Origin: Streptomyces atratus
GTDB lineage: Bacteria; Actinomycetota; Actinomycetes; Streptomycetales; Streptomycetaceae
Assembly: GCF_900119365.1 (NCBI RefSeq)
Contig: NZ_FPJO01000029.1
Location: forward strand, 1 to 64,000
DNA: 64,000 nucleotides
Direction of reading: 5' to 3'
Each line of letters begins with the position of its first letter. Within the stretch, counting starts at the first letter, position 1. This document shows, piece by piece, positions 60,980 to 64,000 of the stretch. The position numbers and the translations under genes were made by a program. The notes under the pieces were generated by a model that searched no databases, was not told where the DNA came from, and saw only the letters and a list, made by a program, of their open reading frames with translations.

Positions 60980-61981
60980 GTGTCTTCATCTGTCATGCCC
61001 ACGTCCAGGCGGGGCGGCGGTCAGCGGTCGCCCGACGCCGTCTCCGCTATCGGTCTGCGCAAGTCGTACGGTGACAAGACCGTGCTCGACGGCATCGATC
61101 TGCGCATCCCGGCCGGTTCCGTGTTCGCGTTGCTCGGGCCGAACGGCGCCGGCAAGACCACCGCCGTGGAGATCCTTTCCACGCTCATCACCGCCGACGG
61201 CGGGCAGGTCCAGGCCGGGGGCCACGACGTCGCCACGTCACCGGACGGGGTGCGCGCCGCGATCGGTGTCACCGGGCAGTTCTCAGCCGTCGACGGCCTG
61301 ATCACCGGCGAGGAGAACATGCTCCTCATGGCGGACCTGCACCACCTGTCCAAGCGCGAGGGGCGGCGGGTGACTGCCGAGCTGCTGGAGCGCTTCGACC
61401 TCACCGAGGCCGCGAAGAAGCCCGCCTCCACCTACTCCGGCGGCATGAAGCGCCGCCTCGACATCGCCATGACCCTGGTCGGCGACCCGCGGATCATCTT
61501 CCTCGACGAACCCACCACCGGCCTCGACCCCCGCAGCCGCCACAACATGTGGCAGATCATCCGCGAACTCGTCACCGGCGGAGTCACTGTCTTCCTCACC
61601 ACCCAGTACCTGGACGAGGCCGACGAACTCGCCGACCGCATCGCCGTCCTCAACGACGGCAAGATCGCCGCTGAAGGGAGCGCCGAGGAGCTCAAGCGGC
61701 TGATCCCCGGCGGGCACGTCCGGCTCCGCTTCACCGACCCGTCCGCGTATCAGTCGGCCGCCTCCGTGTTGCGTGAAGTCACCCGGGACGACGAGGCGCT
61801 GTCGCTGCAGATCCCCAGCGACGGCGGCCAGCGCGAACTGCGCTCCATCCTCGACTGGCTCGACTCGGCCGGCACCGAGGCGGACGAGCTGACCGTGCAC
61901 ACCCCCGACCTCGACGACGTGTTCTTCGCACTCACCGGCCCGGCCAACGTCCCCGACCAGCCCAAGGAGAACGTCCGATGA
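60980..61981 (+). CDS. DrrA-like ABC exporter ATPase
   Basis: This 333-residue ATPase has Walker A GPNGAGKTT, signature YSGGMKRRLDIA and Walker B IIFLDEPTTGLDP, followed by the C-terminal extension typical of daunorubicin-resistance-type ABC proteins (LDDVFFALTG). The GTG at 60980 follows AAAAGGAGG. It overlaps the permease gene (ATGA). The pair would export a hydrophobic compound, possibly a polyketide made here, which would make it a self-resistance gene; that link is only positional and about 15 kb away. Confidence 0.93.
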   Translation: MSSSVMPTSRRGGGQRSPDAVSAIGLRKSYGDKTVLDGIDLRIPAGSVFALLGPNGAGKTTAVEILSTLITADGGQVQAGGHDVATSPDGVRAAIGVTGQFSAVDGLITGEENMLLMADLHHLSKREGRRVTAELLERFDLTEAAKKPASTYSGGMKRRLDIAMTLVGDPRIIFLDEPTTGLDPRSRHNMWQIIRELVTGGVTVFLTTQYLDEADELADRIAVLNDGKIAAEGSAEELKRLIPGGHVRLRFTDPSAYQSAASVLREVTRDDEALSLQIPSDGGQRELRSILDWLDSAGTEADELTVHTPDLDDVFFALTGPANVPDQPKENVR

Positions 61982-62769
61982 GTGCCCTCTTCCTCGCTGT
62001 CCGCGACTCGAGCACGATGCTGCGTCGCAATCTGCTGCACGCGCGGCGCTACCCGTCCGGAACCCTGAACCTGCTGCTCGCGCCGATCATGTTGCTGCTG
62101 CTCTTCGTCTACATCTTCGGCGACGTCATGAGCGCGGGCATCGGGGGTGGCGGCGCCGACCGCTCCGAGTACATCGCCTACATTGTCCCGGGCATCCTGC
62201 TGATGACCATCGGCAGCACCGTGATCGGGGCCGCAGTGTACATCTCCATGGACATGAGTGAAGGCCTCATCGCCCGCTTCCGTACGATGGCGATCCACCG
62301 CGGCTCTGTGATCATCGGGCATGTCGTCGGCAGCGTGCTGCAGTGCATCGCCAGCGTGGTTCTCGTCGGTGCCGTAGCCGTGGCCATCGGCTTCCGCTCC
62401 ACCGATGCCACCGTTCTGGACTGGCTGGCGGCGTTCGGACTGCTCCTGCTGTTCGCCCTGGCGTTCACCTGGATCGCAGTCGGCATTGGTATGGCCAGCC
62501 CGAACGCCGAGGCAGCCGCCAACAGCGCGCAGCCACTGATCCTCCTCCCGCTCATCTCCAGCGCTTTCATCCCCGCCGACACGATGCCGGGCTGGTTCCA
62601 GCCCATCGCCGAATACCAGCCCTTCACCCCGGCCATCGAGACTCTGCGCGGCCTGCTGCTCGGCACCGAGATCGGCAACAATGGGTGGATCGCGATCGTC
62701 TGGTGCGTCGGCCTGACCGCGCTCGGCTACCGCTGGTCGACGGCGCAGTTCAGCCGCGACCCGAAATGA
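61978..62769 (+). CDS. DrrB-like ABC-2 type permease
   Basis: This 263-residue membrane protein has about six hydrophobic segments (LLLAPIMLLLLFVYIFGDVM, YIVPGILLMTIGSTVIGAAV, VLVGAVAVAIGF, AFGLLLLFALAFTWIAVGIG and others) and the ABC-2 signature region near LPLISSAFIPADTMPGWFQP. It forms the exporter with the preceding ATPase; the overlapping ATGA start keeps them in fixed ratio. Confidence 0.93.
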   Translation: MSALFLAVRDSSTMLRRNLLHARRYPSGTLNLLLAPIMLLLLFVYIFGDVMSAGIGGGGADRSEYIAYIVPGILLMTIGSTVIGAAVYISMDMSEGLIARFRTMAIHRGSVIIGHVVGSVLQCIASVVLVGAVAVAIGFRSTDATVLDWLAAFGLLLLFALAFTWIAVGIGMASPNAEAAANSAQPLILLPLISSAFIPADTMPGWFQPIAEYQPFTPAIETLRGLLLGTEIGNNGWIAIVWCVGLTALGYRWSTAQFSRDPK

Positions 62770-62910
62770 GTGCGCGGGCTGCCTCCCGCAGCCCGGTCCC
62801 GCTCCAGGGCGGCGTACTCCGACTCCGCGTCGGCGTGCACCGCCCGGTCGGCTTCCTCGGCCTGCCAGGCCGGGGGCTGCGGCCATTGTCGGCCGGAACT
62901 CCTGCAGCGG

Positions 62911-63030
62911 GGTGATGTACCTCCGGGCCGAGGCAGGCCGAGCCCAGGAAGGGCACGGAGCACAGGTCCAGGACGAAGTGCCGGTGTCCTTCGCAAAGTA
63001 GCGCGATCAAGACCTTCACCGCGCCTCGAT
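62911..63030 (-). pseudogene. STAS-domain fragment (anti-sigma factor antagonist-like)
   Basis: On the - strand a short stretch reads LCEGHRHFVLDLCSVPFLGS followed by ACLG. This matches the core of STAS domains (REGHRRxVLDLSxVPFLDSAGLG) with Gly replacing the phosphorylatable-serine neighbour Asp. Flanking sequence has no STAS similarity. The rest of 62770-63273 holds no gene I can support. Confidence 0.45.
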
Positions 63031-63273
63031 GTCGGCGGATTCGGCGGGTGTGTTGCGAGATGGCGCGCAGTCGGCCCTGTGGCCGGTGGCGGAGCTGGTC
63101 GACGGCCTGGGAGGTTTTTTCGTCCGCAGGGAGGAGGACGACCAGTTGTTGGGCATCCGAGGGGAGTTCGAGCGTCTCACGGATCGGCTGGAGCCGGCAG
63201 CCGGAAGGGTGGTTGAGCCGGAGGACGCCGCGTTGCGGAACCAGGTGACGGTTCATGCGCCGCTTTCCCCATA

Positions 63274-63437
63274 TAAGACCGACCGGCAATTGGGGGGTGG
63301 GTGAAGGAGCGGGGCTGGGTGCGTGCAGCTGCAAGGCGGAGGACTGAGGCAACGCGGAGCGTTGTTGATTGACGACAACGCGGCAGATGTGCGTGCCCAG
63401 CCCCGCGACGCCGCCCCCCAATTGCCGGTCGGTCTTA
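63274..63437. mobile_element. MITE-like element with 24-bp terminal inverted repeats
   Basis: Both ends carry TAAGACCGACCGGCAATTGG followed by GGGG, inverted at 63274-63297 and 63414-63437. Subterminal GCGGGGCTGGG repeats and a central GCGTTGT/ACAACGC hairpin are also present. The ends begin with TA, fitting TA-target insertion as in IS630/mariner-type transposons. At 164 bp it has no transposase. A single end recurs at 26921-26944. Confidence 0.72.
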
Positions 63438-63446
63438 GTCGGCGGT

Positions 63447-63899
63447 TCAGGGCGCGAGTTCCGCGGTGAGCCGCTCGGTGTTCTCGACGGACGGTCCGAG
63501 CCACCGATCGAATGCCTGCTCGTCCGCGATGTCGTCCCAGCCGGCGAAGAACGTCCGGGCGCGGGAGTCGGTGAAGACGAAGCGGGTGAGGTTCGGGTCG
63601 TCGCCGTCGAGCAGTCCGGTTCCGCTCGTCAACGACTCGTATCCGCTGGTGTGGGCGAGGATGTCGCCCAGCCGGTTGGTCACCATGGCGATGCCGGGTT
63701 CTAGGAGCCGGAGGGTTTTCAGGACGGTCGGACGTACGTCACGGCGCGGTGGTGCGGGCCGGGCGTGAGCGGTGCATTCGCCGCCGGTGATCTTCGCGAG
63801 GTAGCGCAGGTGGTTGCGCTCCGAGGGATCGAGACTGAGTGCGTCGGCGAGCGCGTTCACCACCGCCACCGAGGAATTGCGGTCACGGCCCTGTTCCAT
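63447..63899 (-). CDS. N-terminally truncated MmyB-type regulator
   Basis: This 150-residue frame begins at the end of an XRE helix-turn-helix (EQGRDRNSSVAVVNALADAL, LDPSERNHLRYLA) and continues as the MmyB-like PAS-type ligand domain (GIAMVTNRLGDILAHTSGYE, RFVFTDSRARTFFAGWDDIA). Full proteins of this family have about 280 residues; the first helices of the DNA-binding domain and about 50 residues of the C-terminus are missing. A perfect hairpin directly before the ATG replaces the missing part. It is probably non-functional as a DNA binder. The MITE-like element begins 10 bp after the stop. Confidence 0.75.
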   Translation of the reverse strand: MEQGRDRNSSVAVVNALADALSLDPSERNHLRYLAKITGGECTAHARPAPPRRDVRPTVLKTLRLLEPGIAMVTNRLGDILAHTSGYESLTSGTGLLDGDDPNLTRFVFTDSRARTFFAGWDDIADEQAFDRWLGPSVENTERLTAELAP

Positions 63900-63900
63900 G

Positions 63901-63933
63901 AAAGGTCCTCGTAGTTCCGCTACGAGGACCTTT
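63901..63933. terminator. Perfect 14-bp hairpin at the MmyB-type gene start
   Basis: AAAGGTCCTCGTAG (63901-63914) and its complement (63920-63933) have a 5-nt loop. It may be the terminator of a gene to the right or an element end. Nothing else is visible in 63934-64000. Confidence 0.6.
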
Positions 63934-64000
63934 CAGCTCCATGCGATCACGCACACCCCCACCATCGCCCCCGTACGCCCCCGTCCCGTCACGCGGCCGC

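Noticed and set aside
62750..63421. Long leftward open frame covering the STAS fragment
   Set aside because: Only a stretch of about 40 residues resembles STAS; the remainder is unrelated and the frame runs into the MITE-like element.
63934..64000. Linear-plasmid telomere at the right end
   Set aside because: The sequence lacks the dense palindromes typical of Streptomyces telomeres and the window simply stops in ordinary GC-rich DNA.

Overview
The window reads as high-GC actinomycete DNA, most likely a large Streptomyces plasmid that carries secondary-metabolism genes. The evidence is near-universal G/C at third codon positions, SARP, LAL and gamma-butyrolactone-type regulators, a modular PKS next to an aromatic (type II) PKS, and a ParA/ParB plus primase-helicase backbone. 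I saw no transfer genes, telomere, rRNA or tRNA, so plasmid linearity cannot be judged.

Region 1 (1-7.5 kb, + strand) holds the 3' end of a modular type I PKS gene (AT end, degenerate KR, ACP, docking tail), a LAL regulator, a type II thioesterase and a SARP. Region 2 (7.4-13.2 kb, - strand) holds acyl-CoA carboxylase epsilon and beta subunits, a phosphopantetheinyl transferase, an acyl-CoA dehydrogenase-like protein, an acyltransferase remnant and a small quinone-forming-type monooxygenase. A PqqD-like protein and a second LAL regulator follow on the + strand (13.8-16.9 kb).

Region 3 (17.4-38.4 kb, almost all - strand) is an aromatic polyketide cluster: KS-alpha, KS-beta and ACP; an ActIII-type ketoreductase; two didomain aromatase/cyclases; an ActIV-type metallo-beta-lactamase-fold cyclase; two flavin monooxygenases; an acyl-CoA ligase; a SnoaL-fold protein; a condensation domain fused to a truncated thioesterase; a second type II thioesterase; and a second phosphopantetheinyl transferase. 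It ends in an unusual pair: a KS-like protein with Gln in place of the catalytic Cys, and a free-standing tandem ACP. Seven SARP-type heptamer-repeat operators (TCGAGCG/TCAAGCG, 11-bp period) tie regions 2 and 3 into one probable regulon.

Region 4 (38.4-45.9 kb) is the signalling block: an AfsA-like butyrolactone synthase, an NmrA-like reductase, three TetR-type butyrolactone-receptor homologues, a third SARP and a flavin monooxygenase. ARE-like boxes lie upstream of several of these genes.

Region 5 (46-60.3 kb) is the replicon backbone. Two paralogous replication modules in opposite orientation (primase-polymerase, SF3-type helicase, small conserved protein) each follow their own iteron field; the iterons differ systematically by one base. 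Between them lie parA-parB, whose 3' coding region contains a 39-bp-periodic array of a palindrome (TATCACGCCGTGATA) that is also translated as a 13-residue repeat. A two-gene winged-helix operon behind a four-copy operator array and a secreted S33-type peptidase complete this region.

Region 6 (60.3-64 kb) is accessory: a P450 fragment, a DrrAB-like ABC exporter, a STAS fragment, a MITE-like element and an N-terminally truncated MmyB-type regulator.
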